Shown here: piece by piece, positions 25,160 to 33,126 of the stretch
How the letters are laid out: the number at the start of each line of letters is the position of its first letter
Numbering within the stretch: the first letter of the stretch is position 1
Source of the DNA: Chitinophagaceae bacterium
GTDB taxonomy: Bacteria; Bacteroidota; Bacteroidia; Chitinophagales; Chitinophagaceae
Direction: 5' to 3'
Assembly: GCA_017998385.1 (NCBI GenBank)
Contig: JAGODE010000019.1
Span: 1 to 34,074 of the forward strand
DNA: 34,074 nt
Notes under the pieces: model-generated
Told to the model about the DNA's origin: nothing
Database searches by the model: none
The model's input: the letters and a program-made list of their open reading frames with translations, nothing else
Position numbers and translations under genes: made by a program

Positions 25160-25747
25160 ATGTTTTACGAATTCAATGGTTTTCGTCCGGTAGTACATGC
25201 CAGTTCATTTGTACACCCGCAGGCTGCTGTTACAGGCCAGGTTATTATTGGCAAAGACTGTTATATCGGTCCTAGCGCCGCCCTGCGGGGCGACTGGGGA
25301 CAGATTATACTCGAAGACGGCTGCAATGTGCAGGAAAACTGTACCATACATATGTTTCCGGGCGTAACTGTACGACTCAAAAAAGGTGCCCATATTGGTC
25401 ATGGAGCAATCATACATGGCGCTACTATTGGCCGCAATTGCCTGATTGGAATGAATGCCGTAATTATGGATAATGTGATACTGGGCGACGAGTGTATTGT
25501 AGGCGCATTAAGTTTCGTGAAAGAAGGGGAGAAATATGCCAAACGCAGTCTTATTGTAGGCAGTCCGGCGCGTCTGATCCGAAAAGTCAGCGATGAAATG
25601 ATGTCGTGGAAAACACAGGGCACCCGCCTCTACCAGGCCCTTCCCCTGGAATGCATTAACACCCTAAAATCTTGTGAACCAATTCAAAAGGCGCTATCCC
25701 GTAAAAACACGAAGCCGGCTTCGTACAAACCTTGGAAGCAGAAATAA
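25160..25747 (+). CDS. paaY: PaaY-like hexapeptide-repeat (gamma-carbonic anhydrase fold) protein
   Basis: A 195-residue left-handed beta-helix protein with hexapeptide repeats: SFVHPQAAVTGQVIIGKDCY, IGPSAALRGDWGQIILEDGC, AHIGHGAIIHGATIGRNCLI and MNAVIMDNVILGDECIVGAL. The three metal-binding His are seen in CTIHMFPG, HIGHG and IIHGA. The C-terminal helix (EMMSWKTQGTRLYQALPLEC) matches PaaY rather than generic gamma-carbonic anhydrases. PaaY is reported to be a thioesterase that relieves stalled phenylacetate intermediates, alongside PaaI. It is divergent from the glycerate kinase gene and last in the paa region. Confidence 0.88.
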   Translation: MFYEFNGFRPVVHASSFVHPQAAVTGQVIIGKDCYIGPSAALRGDWGQIILEDGCNVQENCTIHMFPGVTVRLKKGAHIGHGAIIHGATIGRNCLIGMNAVIMDNVILGDECIVGALSFVKEGEKYAKRSLIVGSPARLIRKVSDEMMSWKTQGTRLYQALPLECINTLKSCEPIQKALSRKNTKPASYKPWKQK

Positions 25748-25779
25748 GGTCTTTTACGATAATTTTTTTGTGAAATTAC

Positions 25780-25810
25780 TTGCATATTCCCGCAAGCCAT
25801 AGTACGTTTG
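25780..25810 (+). promoter_or_regulatory. Full Bacteroidota promoter upstream of first T9SS cargo gene
   Basis: TTG at 25780-25782 and TACGTTTG at 25803-25810 are separated by 20 bp, matching the TTG/TAnnTTTG primary promoter of Bacteroidota. Transcription would start near 25817, leaving a leader of about 169 nt before the ATG at 25986. An inverted CTTGC/GCAAG pair (25779-25795) overlaps the -33 region and could be an operator. The leader has no recognisable riboswitch. Confidence 0.65.
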
Positions 25811-25985
25811 TGCTGATCTGTTGATCGTCCTATCTCAATACCCTCTCAGAAGAACTCCAATACTATCCGTTTTATTATCCCGCGCAAAACCTTGATCTCA
25901 AATCCTGTCAATGCCGTAGAAATCCCGTGCCGGAAACCCCCCGTGTCCGAACACTTTTGAATTATCATATCTAAACCCTACGAGC

Positions 25986-27446
25986 ATGAACAAGTTCTAC
26001 ACTTTGCTGATCGCCTGTGCATCAGCTTCTCTGCCAGCAATGGCCCAAATCCCTCAGGCGCCTTCGCCTGTATCCTGCAACGCCAACAGTTGCTTTACCA
26101 ATGCGAATATTGACGTATGCCCTCCAGGCAGTAATACGGTAGTGACAGATCACCGCAATGGCGTATACAATCGTGGCAATGGTGGTAATAACCTGGGAGC
26201 AAATGCCGTTTGGCGCTTCCGCAACATTGCCACTGTAGGTGGTGTAACCATCAATGGTGAAATCAAGATCGATCAGCTTTATCAGGCTGAGTTGGTGACA
26301 TTGGATGATGACGGCGCCGTAGATCAGGCCAACGTCTCTATTGCCAGCTTCTTTGCCCCCCGTATCCGTCCCGACCAGAACCTGAATGGTACCGATCGTC
26401 AGGGTTATGTGCAGTTTACCATGACATTTTTCAGAAACCCTAATGGTGTAAACAACAATAGCAACGCAGACTTCAACCAGGCTGTCAGCCTCAGCAATAT
26501 CAATTACGTGCACTACGACATTGACGGCAATGATGCCGGAAACGTAACGCGTGGTTCCGCAGGCAGCTGGTTCCGTGAAACCGGTGTAGCTCAAAAAGTA
26601 GCTGCCAACAACCCCATCGTTCTTGCCAATGGAGTTACAGACCTGAGCGCTTATACTTACAACCAGGGTGGTTCAGACTGGACTGGCTTTGCCGGTACCA
26701 CCTGCGAGCGCGATGGTGTATCTCGCTGTGCCCAGGTAGCCTCTTCTTTTTCTTATAATGGTGCTTTCAACAGCATTACTATCCGCATGGGTTACGATTA
26801 TAATGCCGGCAACAACCAGGGTCGCCCTACACGCCAGTATGGTTCACGCCTGGGATGTTTCAACTTCCCCTCTCAAAGTACGCTGCCTGTACGCCTGCTT
26901 GATTTCCACGCCAGCTACCGCAACCAAAGCACTACACTGGCCTGGACTGCTGAAGGCGAGTCTAACTTTGAGAAATTTATCGTGGAAAGAAGCACAGGCA
27001 ACAACGTTTATGAGGCAGTTGGCGAGCGTGCAGGCGCAGGTAGTGTGACACGCACCAGCTACAGCTTTGTAGATGACCTGAGCGCACAAAACGGCACCAC
27101 TTATTACTACCGCCTTAAAATGCTTGATAAAGACGGCACTTTTAAATACAGCTCTGTGCTACTCGTTAAAAAAGAGTCTAAACAGGTAACAGCATTGATG
27201 ATCAGCCCCAATCCGGTACACGGCGGCAACAACACCGTTCGCTTCAGTGCCAATTCGGCCAGTACCGCAGACGTACGGGTGGTTGACATCTCCGGTAAAG
27301 TAGTAGCGCAACAACAAAATAAGGTGTACCCTGGAAACAACAGTATCACTATTAACAATTTAGAGCGACTGCAACCTGGAACTTATGTCTTACAGGTAAT
27401 CAACGAAGGTGAACTGTCTGTAGTTAAATTCTCTGTGGTTAAATAA
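25986..27446 (+). CDS. Secreted T9SS type A sorting-domain protein, unknown function
   Basis: A 486-residue protein with a signal peptide (MNKFYTLLIACASASLPAMA, then Q). Residues about 25-290 are an unrecognised Asn/Asp/Gly-rich extracellular domain with several Cys (SCNANSCFTNANIDVCPPGS) and VHYDIDGNDAGN. An Fn3-like linker domain follows around residues 298-385 (STLPVRLLDFHASYRNQSTT, TYYYRLKMLDKDGTFKYSS), a common prelude to T9SS tails. The C-terminal sorting domain starts near residue 406 (MISPNPVHGGNNTVRFS, VVDISGKVVAQQQ, LQPGTYVLQVINEG). It should be exported by T9SS and either anchored or released at the surface. The N-terminal domain resembles adhesin or calcium-binding surface proteins only in composition. 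Confidence 0.85.
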   Translation: MNKFYTLLIACASASLPAMAQIPQAPSPVSCNANSCFTNANIDVCPPGSNTVVTDHRNGVYNRGNGGNNLGANAVWRFRNIATVGGVTINGEIKIDQLYQAELVTLDDDGAVDQANVSIASFFAPRIRPDQNLNGTDRQGYVQFTMTFFRNPNGVNNNSNADFNQAVSLSNINYVHYDIDGNDAGNVTRGSAGSWFRETGVAQKVAANNPIVLANGVTDLSAYTYNQGGSDWTGFAGTTCERDGVSRCAQVASSFSYNGAFNSITIRMGYDYNAGNNQGRPTRQYGSRLGCFNFPSQSTLPVRLLDFHASYRNQSTTLAWTAEGESNFEKFIVERSTGNNVYEAVGERAGAGSVTRTSYSFVDDLSAQNGTTYYYRLKMLDKDGTFKYSSVLLVKKESKQVTALMISPNPVHGGNNTVRFSANSASTADVRVVDISGKVVAQQQNKVYPGNNSITINNLERLQPGTYVLQVINEGELSVVKFSVVK

Positions 27447-27481
27447 GCCACATCACTTTCATGCTCAGGGTTTATACCTTG

Positions 27482-27514
27482 ACCCCTTGTGCCTTTTGGC
27501 CGAGGGGTTTTTTA
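27482..27514 (+). terminator. Rho-independent terminator after the first T9SS cargo gene
   Basis: ACCCCT at 27482-27487 pairs with AGGGGT at 27503-27508, with an inner GCC/GGC pairing, and is followed by TTTTTTATTTT. It lies 36 bp after the stop codon, so the next gene probably has its own promoter. Confidence 0.8.
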
Positions 27515-27593
27515 TTTTGTTGGCAATTTGCCTCTCCGCCTGAAATCAGATTAATTGTACCTTAACAGGACCAATTCACCCTAAAACTGCGTC

Positions 27594-28814
27594 ATGAAAA
27601 AACATCTACTTATCCTTTCTCTTTTACTCCCCCTTTTCAGCGCTGCACAGAATGACCGTTTTGCCTATGCCATTACCGACCTTACCAGGGATGGAATAAG
27701 CTGGAGCTGCCTGCGCAGAATCGATTTGCAAACGGGTACATACAGCGATGTATTGCTTCAGGGTAACAATATGGAAACCCCGGCTTTTGATGCAGCCACA
27801 CGGAAGCAACTTACTGAGCAGCCAACAGATGCCCGGTATGGACGCATTGCCCAGGCTCCCTTTGCTACGGGTGTAGCCGCCATTGCATACGATAAAAAAC
27901 ATCAGCGGTTATTCTATACACCCATGTTCATTGATCAGCTACGCTATGTAGATCTGAAAACCAATAAGGTTTACTTCGTCAATAATCAGGAGCTGACCGG
28001 CCCGGTGCAGAAAGCCTCTGACCAAAGCAATATCATCACCCGTATGACCATTGCCGCAGACGGGTATGGCTATGCCCTTACCAACGATGGCAACCGCCTG
28101 CTTCGGTTCAGCACAGGTAAAAACATTAGCATCACTGACCTGGGAGCGCTGGCAGATGACCCGGCTAATAAAGACGTTTCGATTCATAACTCCTGCACCA
28201 GCTTTGGCGGAGATATGATTGCCGGCGACGATGGCCAGCTTTATATTTTCACGGCCCGCAATCATGTATTCAAAGCTGACCCCGGTACCAAACTGGCAAC
28301 TCACCTGGGTGTTATTAACGGCTTACCTGCCAACTTCTCTATTAACGGCGCGGCTGTAACGGGAACAAAAGAGATACTGGTGAGCAGCGCCGTAGATAAT
28401 TCTAATCTGTATGTGGTAAACAGTGACGGATGGGTTGCCAAAGCGGTCCAGGCTGGTCCCTGGCGTACATCGGATCTTGGCAACAGCAATCTGCTTGCCG
28501 TAAAACCAACAGCCAATCCCGCACCGCTGAGTTTCCTGAAAGAAGACGCTCCCGATAGCCGCATCCAGATTTATCCCAATCCGGTCACCCAAAAAAGTCT
28601 TACTACAAGACTCTATCTCGACCAGGGTCGCTATACGTTGCAGATACTCGATATTGCAGGCAAACAATGTGTACAGTCAGTCATTCAGCTCGACCATGCC
28701 GGCCAAGCCAGCACCGTTCAGCTGCCTGCCCAAACAAAACCGGGAGTATACCTTGTTAAAGTGCTGAACGCAACGGGGAAAAATGTAATTAGTCAAAAGC
28801 TGGTGGTAGAATGA
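27594..28814 (+). CDS. Secreted T9SS type A sorting-domain protein with propeller-like body
   Basis: A 406-residue protein with a signal peptide (MKKHLLILSLLLPLFSAAQ). Residues about 20-320 have propeller-like repeats (FAYAITDLTRDGISWSCLRR, AAIAYDKKHQRLFYTPMFID, TIAADGYGYALTNDGNRLLR, AGDDGQLYIFTARNHVFKAD) resembling WD40/NHL-type or PQQ-like folds without catalytic motifs. The T9SS sorting domain starts near residue 322 (IQIYPNPVTQKSLTTRLYLD, YTLQILDIAGKQC, KPGVYLVKVLNATGKN). The function is unknown; it is probably a surface or secreted protein. It shares only the sorting tail with the gene before it. No clear promoter was seen in the 79 bp after the terminator. Confidence 0.85.
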   Translation: MKKHLLILSLLLPLFSAAQNDRFAYAITDLTRDGISWSCLRRIDLQTGTYSDVLLQGNNMETPAFDAATRKQLTEQPTDARYGRIAQAPFATGVAAIAYDKKHQRLFYTPMFIDQLRYVDLKTNKVYFVNNQELTGPVQKASDQSNIITRMTIAADGYGYALTNDGNRLLRFSTGKNISITDLGALADDPANKDVSIHNSCTSFGGDMIAGDDGQLYIFTARNHVFKADPGTKLATHLGVINGLPANFSINGAAVTGTKEILVSSAVDNSNLYVVNSDGWVAKAVQAGPWRTSDLGNSNLLAVKPTANPAPLSFLKEDAPDSRIQIYPNPVTQKSLTTRLYLDQGRYTLQILDIAGKQCVQSVIQLDHAGQASTVQLPAQTKPGVYLVKVLNATGKNVISQKLVVE

Positions 28815-28929
28815 GGAGTAATTTGCTAATGTGCTGGTGTGCTAATGAAAAGCAGGATATCCAACACTTAAAACTTATAACTTAACACTTACAACTCAAC
28901 CCTTCACCTTTTAGCTTCTGCCTTTTGCC
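28815..28929. repeat. Short-unit repeat array between T9SS gene and sigma-54 regulator
   Basis: Octamers GTGCTAAT, GTGCTGGT and GTGCTAAT are followed by heptamers (ACTTAAA, ACTTATA, ACTTAAC, ACTTACA) and a pyrimidine-rich run. This is the same family as at 21014-21257, with the last two modules in swapped order. It fills the space between convergent gene ends. Confidence 0.8.
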
Positions 28930-30336
28930 CTACTTCGCTTGCTCCTGAAATGTTTTGATTTTATTATACAGCGTTTTGCGGTCGATGTTGAGCAACTCGG
29001 CCGCTTTTTTCTTATTAAAATTAACCTGCTGCAATACAGACATGATTGTTTCATATTCTGCACGGATAGCAGCATCCTTCAAATCGAGCTCTTTACGCGG
29101 AGCCGCCTGCGAAGGTTGTTGTACAGATACGGCAAGATCTGCAGGCGCCAGTGATTGATTCATTTCCCAGGGCAAAGAACTGGCCTTGATCTTTTCGCCG
29201 GCAGGTGTCAGCAATACAGCACGGCGAACAACATTCCGGAATTCGCGGAGATTGCCCGGCCAGCTATAGTGATGGAAAGTATGCAGCACGTCGTCATCAA
29301 AACCAATTACATTTTTTCCCAGCTCCTGATTTGTTTTATCAAGGAAAAACTCCGCAAAGGGGCGGATATCCTCTTTTCGTTGTCGTAATGGAGGGAGATT
29401 GACAGAAAACTCATTGAAGCGGTGATACAGATCTTCGCGGAAACGACCTTTTCGATAGGCATCCTGCAGGTTTTCATTAGAGGCCACAATGATGCGTACA
29501 TCCACATTCATCTCTTTATTTCCGCCCACCCGTTTGAACTTACGCTCCTGGATGACACGCAATAAGGTGGCCTGCACATCAAGCGACAGGTTTGCCACTT
29601 CGTCCAGAAACAACGTACCACCATCTGCCAGTTCAAAATGACCTTCCTTATCCTGCAGTGCGCCTGTAAATGCACCTTTTACATGACCAAACAATTCGCT
29701 CCCCGCCAGTTCTTTCGAAAGTGTGCCACAGTCCATCGCCACAAAGGGTTTATCCTTGCGCATGCTCATATTATGAATCGTACTAGCTATCACTTCCTTA
29801 CCGGTGCCACTTTCTCCATACAGAATGATGCTGTAATTGGTGGCCGCCACTACATTAATCTGGTCGTACAATGCTTTGGTTGAGCTGGATTTGCCAACCA
29901 TATATTCGTTGCTCACCGTAGAGGCGACTGTACGGCGGCCGGAGTTTTCGACAGGCCGCGGGCTGGCCGCAGGCGGCTCCATAAGGGCTTTGTTCAACAC
30001 ACTCAATACCTCATCGGGGATGAGGGGCTTAACGATATAATCGAAAGCGCCCATTTTAATCACTTCCACTGCCGTTTTAATATCCGAATACCCCGTAATC
30101 ATGAGCACACGCACCAGGGGATCCTGCTTGCGCAGGGCTGTCAGTACATCCATGCCCTCCATATCTCCCAGACGATAATCGCAGATCACAAGATCATACC
30201 GGCCTTCATTGAATCTGGCAATACCTTTATTACCCGTGTAGGCTGCATCCACTTCATAATCGTTACGCGACAAAAACCTACTGAGTAGTGCACATAAATC
30301 CATGTCATCGTCAATAATGAGGATTTTTTTACTCAT
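28930..30336 (-). CDS. NtrC-family sigma-54-dependent response regulator
   Basis: A 468-residue three-domain regulator. The receiver domain covers residues 1-120, with the acidic pair at IIDDDMD, phospho-acceptor Asp 53 in LVICDYRLGDMEGMDVL and Lys 103 in IVKPL. The AAA+ sigma-54 activation domain has Walker A GESGTGKE (174-181), the sigma-54 contact loop GAFTGA (221-226), Walker B-like GGTLFLDEVANL, and EDLYHRFNEFSVNLPPLRQR. A Fis-type helix-turn-helix closes the protein (NFNKKKAAELLNIDRKTLYN). It should be phosphorylated by a partner kinase and then activate RNA polymerase with sigma-54. The CHASE3 kinase 600 bp away is the natural candidate. It is transcribed away from the single-domain regulator. 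Confidence 0.95.
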   Translation of the reverse strand: MSKKILIIDDDMDLCALLSRFLSRNDYEVDAAYTGNKGIARFNEGRYDLVICDYRLGDMEGMDVLTALRKQDPLVRVLMITGYSDIKTAVEVIKMGAFDYIVKPLIPDEVLSVLNKALMEPPAASPRPVENSGRRTVASTVSNEYMVGKSSSTKALYDQINVVAATNYSIILYGESGTGKEVIASTIHNMSMRKDKPFVAMDCGTLSKELAGSELFGHVKGAFTGALQDKEGHFELADGGTLFLDEVANLSLDVQATLLRVIQERKFKRVGGNKEMNVDVRIIVASNENLQDAYRKGRFREDLYHRFNEFSVNLPPLRQRKEDIRPFAEFFLDKTNQELGKNVIGFDDDVLHTFHHYSWPGNLREFRNVVRRAVLLTPAGEKIKASSLPWEMNQSLAPADLAVSVQQPSQAAPRKELDLKDAAIRAEYETIMSVLQQVNFNKKKAAELLNIDRKTLYNKIKTFQEQAK

Positions 30337-30454
30337 AAAGCCGCTTTGAAATCTTGATTAAAATTAAATCTTTTAACAGGAACATTTCTCTATACGCTCA
30401 AATCATGCCGAAATCGTCAAATTCCAACGGTAAGTAAGGGAAAACATTAGTTTT

Positions 30455-30470
30455 TGGCAATAAAATTGTT
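30455..30470 (+). promoter_or_regulatory. Sigma-54-like promoter upstream of the single-domain response regulator
   Basis: TGGCAATAAAATTGTT aligns with the consensus TGGCACRNNNNTTGCW with exact -24/-12 spacing. GG and the -12 TTG are present, but the final C is T. The predicted transcript starts near 30481, which favours translation from the ATG at 30524. Confidence 0.5.
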
Positions 30471-30523
30471 TTCAAAGGAGTGTGAACAGTTACCGTGAGA
30501 CATACAACTACCCTTCTCTGGAA

Positions 30524-30901
30524 ATGGCGAAAGACACCGATCTTGGCCCACAAGCGCTCATCATTGATGATGAAGTAGATATTTGTTATCTGCTAAAGGG
30601 GATTCTTCGTCAACGCAATATCCAGGCAGATCATGTAACGAGTTTGGCAGCTGCAGATACTTTTTTAAAGGAAACTGATCCTCCTGTTATCTTTCTCGAC
30701 AATCACCTTTCAGATGGTCTCGGCATTGATTATGTACGCCGCCTTAAAGAAAATCATCCGCTTACCAAGGTCATCATGATTACCGCACATGATACCGCAT
30801 ACGACCGCGAAAGAGCCTTTAGTGAAGGCGTTGATTTCTTTATCGGCAAGCCATTCAGTCGCGAAATGATACTTCGCACGATCGACAAGATCTCTATGTA
30901 G
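30524..30901 (+). CDS. Single-domain response regulator (receiver only)
   Basis: A receiver domain with no output domain, 125 residues from the ATG at 30524. The family signature residues are all present: the acidic pair in ALIIDDEVDICYLL, phospho-acceptor Asp 59 in VIFLDNHLSDGLGIDYV, Thr in VIMITAHD and Lys in FFIGKPFS. An in-frame GTG at 30482 would add 14 residues, but it begins one base after the predicted sigma-54 start site, so I prefer the ATG. Such proteins act as phosphate relays, sinks or protein-binding switches. It is convergent with the histidine kinase gene (20 bp between stops) and divergent from the NtrC-type gene, which suggests a shared phosphorelay. Confidence 0.9.
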   Translation: MAKDTDLGPQALIIDDEVDICYLLKGILRQRNIQADHVTSLAAADTFLKETDPPVIFLDNHLSDGLGIDYVRRLKENHPLTKVIMITAHDTAYDRERAFSEGVDFFIGKPFSREMILRTIDKISM

Positions 30902-30921
30902 AAACTTGTGTGGAAAAAAGT

Positions 30922-32343
30922 CTACAATTCCCGGCGAGAAGGTGTTTCATCATGCAAAGCCAGTGTAACAATAAATACTGAGCCCTGCCCTACCTTGCTT
31001 TTTACCTGAATATTGCCTTTGTGGTTGAGGATAATGTTTTGAGTATTGGTAAGTCCCAGCCCGTTACCACTAAGCTTACCGGTGAAATAAGGTTCAAAAA
31101 GACGCTGAATGGTCTCTTCGTCCATGCCTATACCATTGTCATGTATCTCCACCTGGCACTTGGGGCCCACTTTACGCGTACGTATTTCCAGCTGACCGGA
31201 AGTACGCTCCATGGCCTCAATGGCATTTACAATAATATTAAGAAAAGCCAGTTTGATTTTTTCCTTATCTACATATACCGTACAAAGATCCTGTGCGTAA
31301 GACTTGGATACCTGGATATGATTAAGGTCTATCCGGTCTTTTGCCAGCTCAAGCGTTTCATCCAGCAGGTCGTTGATACTTTCATGCGTATACTCCAGTT
31401 GGGCAAAGCGCGTGGAATTGAGCAGGTCAGACACCAGCTGATTGATCCGGTTTACGTTTCTTCCTATCATATCCAGCAGCATATCTGCTTCTTCCTGCTG
31501 GCCGGTAATTTCTTTGAGCTGTTCCGAGGCCAGTGAAATATTGGTAAGCGGGTTACGCACCTCATGTGCCATTGTACGGGCAATACGCCCGGTAGCGGCA
31601 AACTTCTCAATACTTTTCAGCTCCTGCAGCTCATTGTTGACCCTGTCGAGCTCCACCACCCGCTCTTCCAGTTGCAAACTGTAATTGCGTGCATTTGAAA
31701 TGGCTTTTTCCTTGGCTTTATTCTCCCTGTTATAGATAATTACGGAGTAGGAAATTGTGATGAGTGCAATAAACAGCGATACAATTGTACTGTTTGCCGT
31801 ATTTCGGAAAATGCCGGAAAGATTCTTGTCGCGATGCATCACCAGGGTACTTTCCTCATCCTGCAACTGGGTGATCAGCAGACGCACACTGTCCATAATC
31901 AGCCTGTTCTCGTCTCTATTAGCCAGTATCTCTGCATTTAGCTTAAATCCCTGCTGCTGGTATTGCCGTACTATGGAGGAAAGCGAAGCCAGTCTGCGTT
32001 TGATCAGTATACCCAGTGTATCGAGCCTGCTTTTATAGCGTGGATTATCTTTTGAAAGTGACAGCAGCTGTTCATACAAGGGCAGTGTATTGCGGATACC
32101 GCTATTGTATGGCTTCAGAAAAACATAATCGTTGGTAATTATATATCCCCGCACTCCTGTTTCAGCATCAGTTATTTCGGACTTAAGCGATTCCAGTTTA
32201 TTAATGATCATATAGGAATGAGTGACCCAGCCGGTTTCTCTTACAAGCCGGCGAATGATCATAAAGATCATGATATAAGATACCAGCATCAGTATTAAAG
32301 CAATAAGATAACCCCAGCGGATTTTGACTCTTGATAACGGCAT
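30922..32343 (-). CDS. CHASE3-domain sensor histidine kinase
   Basis: A 473-residue membrane kinase. TM1 covers about residues 11-31 (YLIALILMLVSYIMIFMIIR) and TM2 about 185-204. Between them is a CHASE3 sensory domain (SLKSEITDAETGVRGYIITN). After a coiled-coil stretch (LQLEERVVELDRVNNELQEL) comes HisKA with the phospho-acceptor His 260 in MAHEVRNPLTNISLASEQL, the NtrB-like 'HEVRNPL' form. HATPase_c follows with the N box (LAFLNIIVNAIEAMERT), G1 (EIHDNGIGMDEE) and G2 (LSGNGLGLTNTQNI). It probably phosphorylates the NtrC-type regulator and/or the single-domain regulator. The ligand of its periplasmic sensor is unknown. Confidence 0.94.
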   Translation of the reverse strand: MPLSRVKIRWGYLIALILMLVSYIMIFMIIRRLVRETGWVTHSYMIINKLESLKSEITDAETGVRGYIITNDYVFLKPYNSGIRNTLPLYEQLLSLSKDNPRYKSRLDTLGILIKRRLASLSSIVRQYQQQGFKLNAEILANRDENRLIMDSVRLLITQLQDEESTLVMHRDKNLSGIFRNTANSTIVSLFIALITISYSVIIYNRENKAKEKAISNARNYSLQLEERVVELDRVNNELQELKSIEKFAATGRIARTMAHEVRNPLTNISLASEQLKEITGQQEEADMLLDMIGRNVNRINQLVSDLLNSTRFAQLEYTHESINDLLDETLELAKDRIDLNHIQVSKSYAQDLCTVYVDKEKIKLAFLNIIVNAIEAMERTSGQLEIRTRKVGPKCQVEIHDNGIGMDEETIQRLFEPYFTGKLSGNGLGLTNTQNIILNHKGNIQVKSKVGQGSVFIVTLALHDETPSRREL

Positions 32344-32448
32344 CAGGAAGTAGTTGATAGAAAATTACAAAATGATCGTCTTATCCTGCAGCACAGGTCT
32401 ATTAAATCTGCGACAGCAACAACGCAGCACTAATTGAAAAAAGATGAA

Positions 32449-32628
32449 TCAGGAACCCGTCTGCCGTCCGGCAATAGCAGACCTGGGGCAAATCATAAAT
32501 CCCTGCATGCCAGCCACAGCAGCCAGCATCAGCAACAAATGCCTGGGTGCTCCCCAGGAATAATAAAAAGTACCGAATGCCCATGCTATTAACAGTAGTA
32601 TTGCCAGAATAAACAGAAAGAGCCTCAT
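32449..32628 (-). CDS. Small lmo0937/DUF5670-like membrane protein
   Basis: From the ATG at 32626-32628 the product is 59 residues. The first helix (RLFLFILAILLLIAWAFGTF) and the short second hydrophobic stretch (HLLLMLAAVAGMQGFMI) match the pattern of lmo0937-type two-helix mini-proteins, which are common in Bacteroidota and often tied to stress responses. The tail after ICPRS is hydrophilic and longer than usual. A 23-residue in-frame extension upstream is not hydrophobic and is rejected. A sigma-54-like element lies about 83 bp upstream of the ATG. Confidence 0.65.
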   Translation of the reverse strand: MRLFLFILAILLLIAWAFGTFYYSWGAPRHLLLMLAAVAGMQGFMICPRSAIAGRQTGS

Positions 32629-32710
32629 GCAGTATTTTTTTTGATATGATGAAAAAATAATGCCAGCCATCGGATTTCTTTCCTGATACGACTTCAATTA
32701 CCAACAAATG

Positions 32711-32726
32711 AGCAACAAATTCCCCA
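32711..32726 (-). promoter_or_regulatory. Sigma-54-like promoter upstream of the lmo0937-like gene
   Basis: On the minus strand the bases read TGGGGAATTTGTTGCT, with GG and TTGCT spaced exactly as in the sigma-54 -24/-12 consensus. Positions 4-6 deviate. Predicted start near 32700, giving a leader of about 72 nt. Confidence 0.5.
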
Positions 32727-33093
32727 GTTTGAATAAAACAAAGCCGCTTTTGACCGATACCTTTCAAAAAAAGGGACAGACAGCATACATCCCCGCATCC
32801 GGCGTCTGAAAAATCTTCCGTAAACACTTATTTTTTACCCATAAATCCACTTTTGGATTCATGCTTTTTGAAGGGGGCTGCAAATCAGCCCATATTGCTT
32901 ACCTTTTTCCTCTGATAAAAATATCCTCCTGCAACTGGGAGTTATCGCGTTTTTAATACCTTACCTGTAACCTTGTTTTTTTAGTAAACAAAGTGAAAAA
33001 TAACTGTTTACAGCCTAATGACACCGCTATTTAAATAACGCGCTATAACTATGCGATTACCTGTTGATATTTATTCGTCTGTGTGAGTAATTC

Positions 33094-33109
33094 TGGCAAG
33101 CGCTTTGCC
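33094..33109 (+). promoter_or_regulatory. Sigma-54-like promoter upstream of the small-protein operon
   Basis: TGGCAAGCGCTTTGCC fits TGGCACRNNNNTTGCW with exact spacing: TGGCA, then TTGC. The predicted start near 33120 is only about 7 nt before the ATG at 33127 (or 16 nt before the ATG at 33136). The core is also nearly palindromic (GGCAA/TTGCC), so a protein-binding palindrome is an alternative reading. Confidence 0.55.
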
Positions 33110-33126
33110 CAAAAGAATCAGGAAAA

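Larger units (their letters stand above)
32629..33126. other. Long intergenic region between divergent small genes
   Basis: About 500 bp without a convincing gene. It holds two divergent sigma-54-like elements (32711-32726 minus and 33094-33109 plus), a small hairpin (GGGCTG/CAGCCC at 32875-32891) and a short palindrome around 32844-32860. The A/T-rich sequence around 32960-33050 could carry activator sites, but I could not pick out a repeated motif. A 31-codon reading frame at 32861 has no support. Confidence 0.6.

Noticed and set aside
27520-27545. Possible sigma-54 site (TGGCAATTTGCC) before the second T9SS gene
   Set aside because: The GG to GC spacing is four bases too short for a -24/-12 promoter.
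30897-30926. Hairpin spanning the convergent stops of the receiver and kinase genes
   Set aside because: Only a 6-bp stem with an 18-nt loop and no T-run; too weak to call a terminator.
32402-32827. 141-codon minus-strand reading frame overlapping the small membrane gene
   Set aside because: It runs through a sigma-54-like element and in a different frame from the two-helix lmo0937-like protein, which has better family resemblance.
32861-32956. 31-codon plus-strand reading frame in the long gap
   Set aside because: It covers a hairpin, has no ribosome-binding or promoter support, and resembles nothing.
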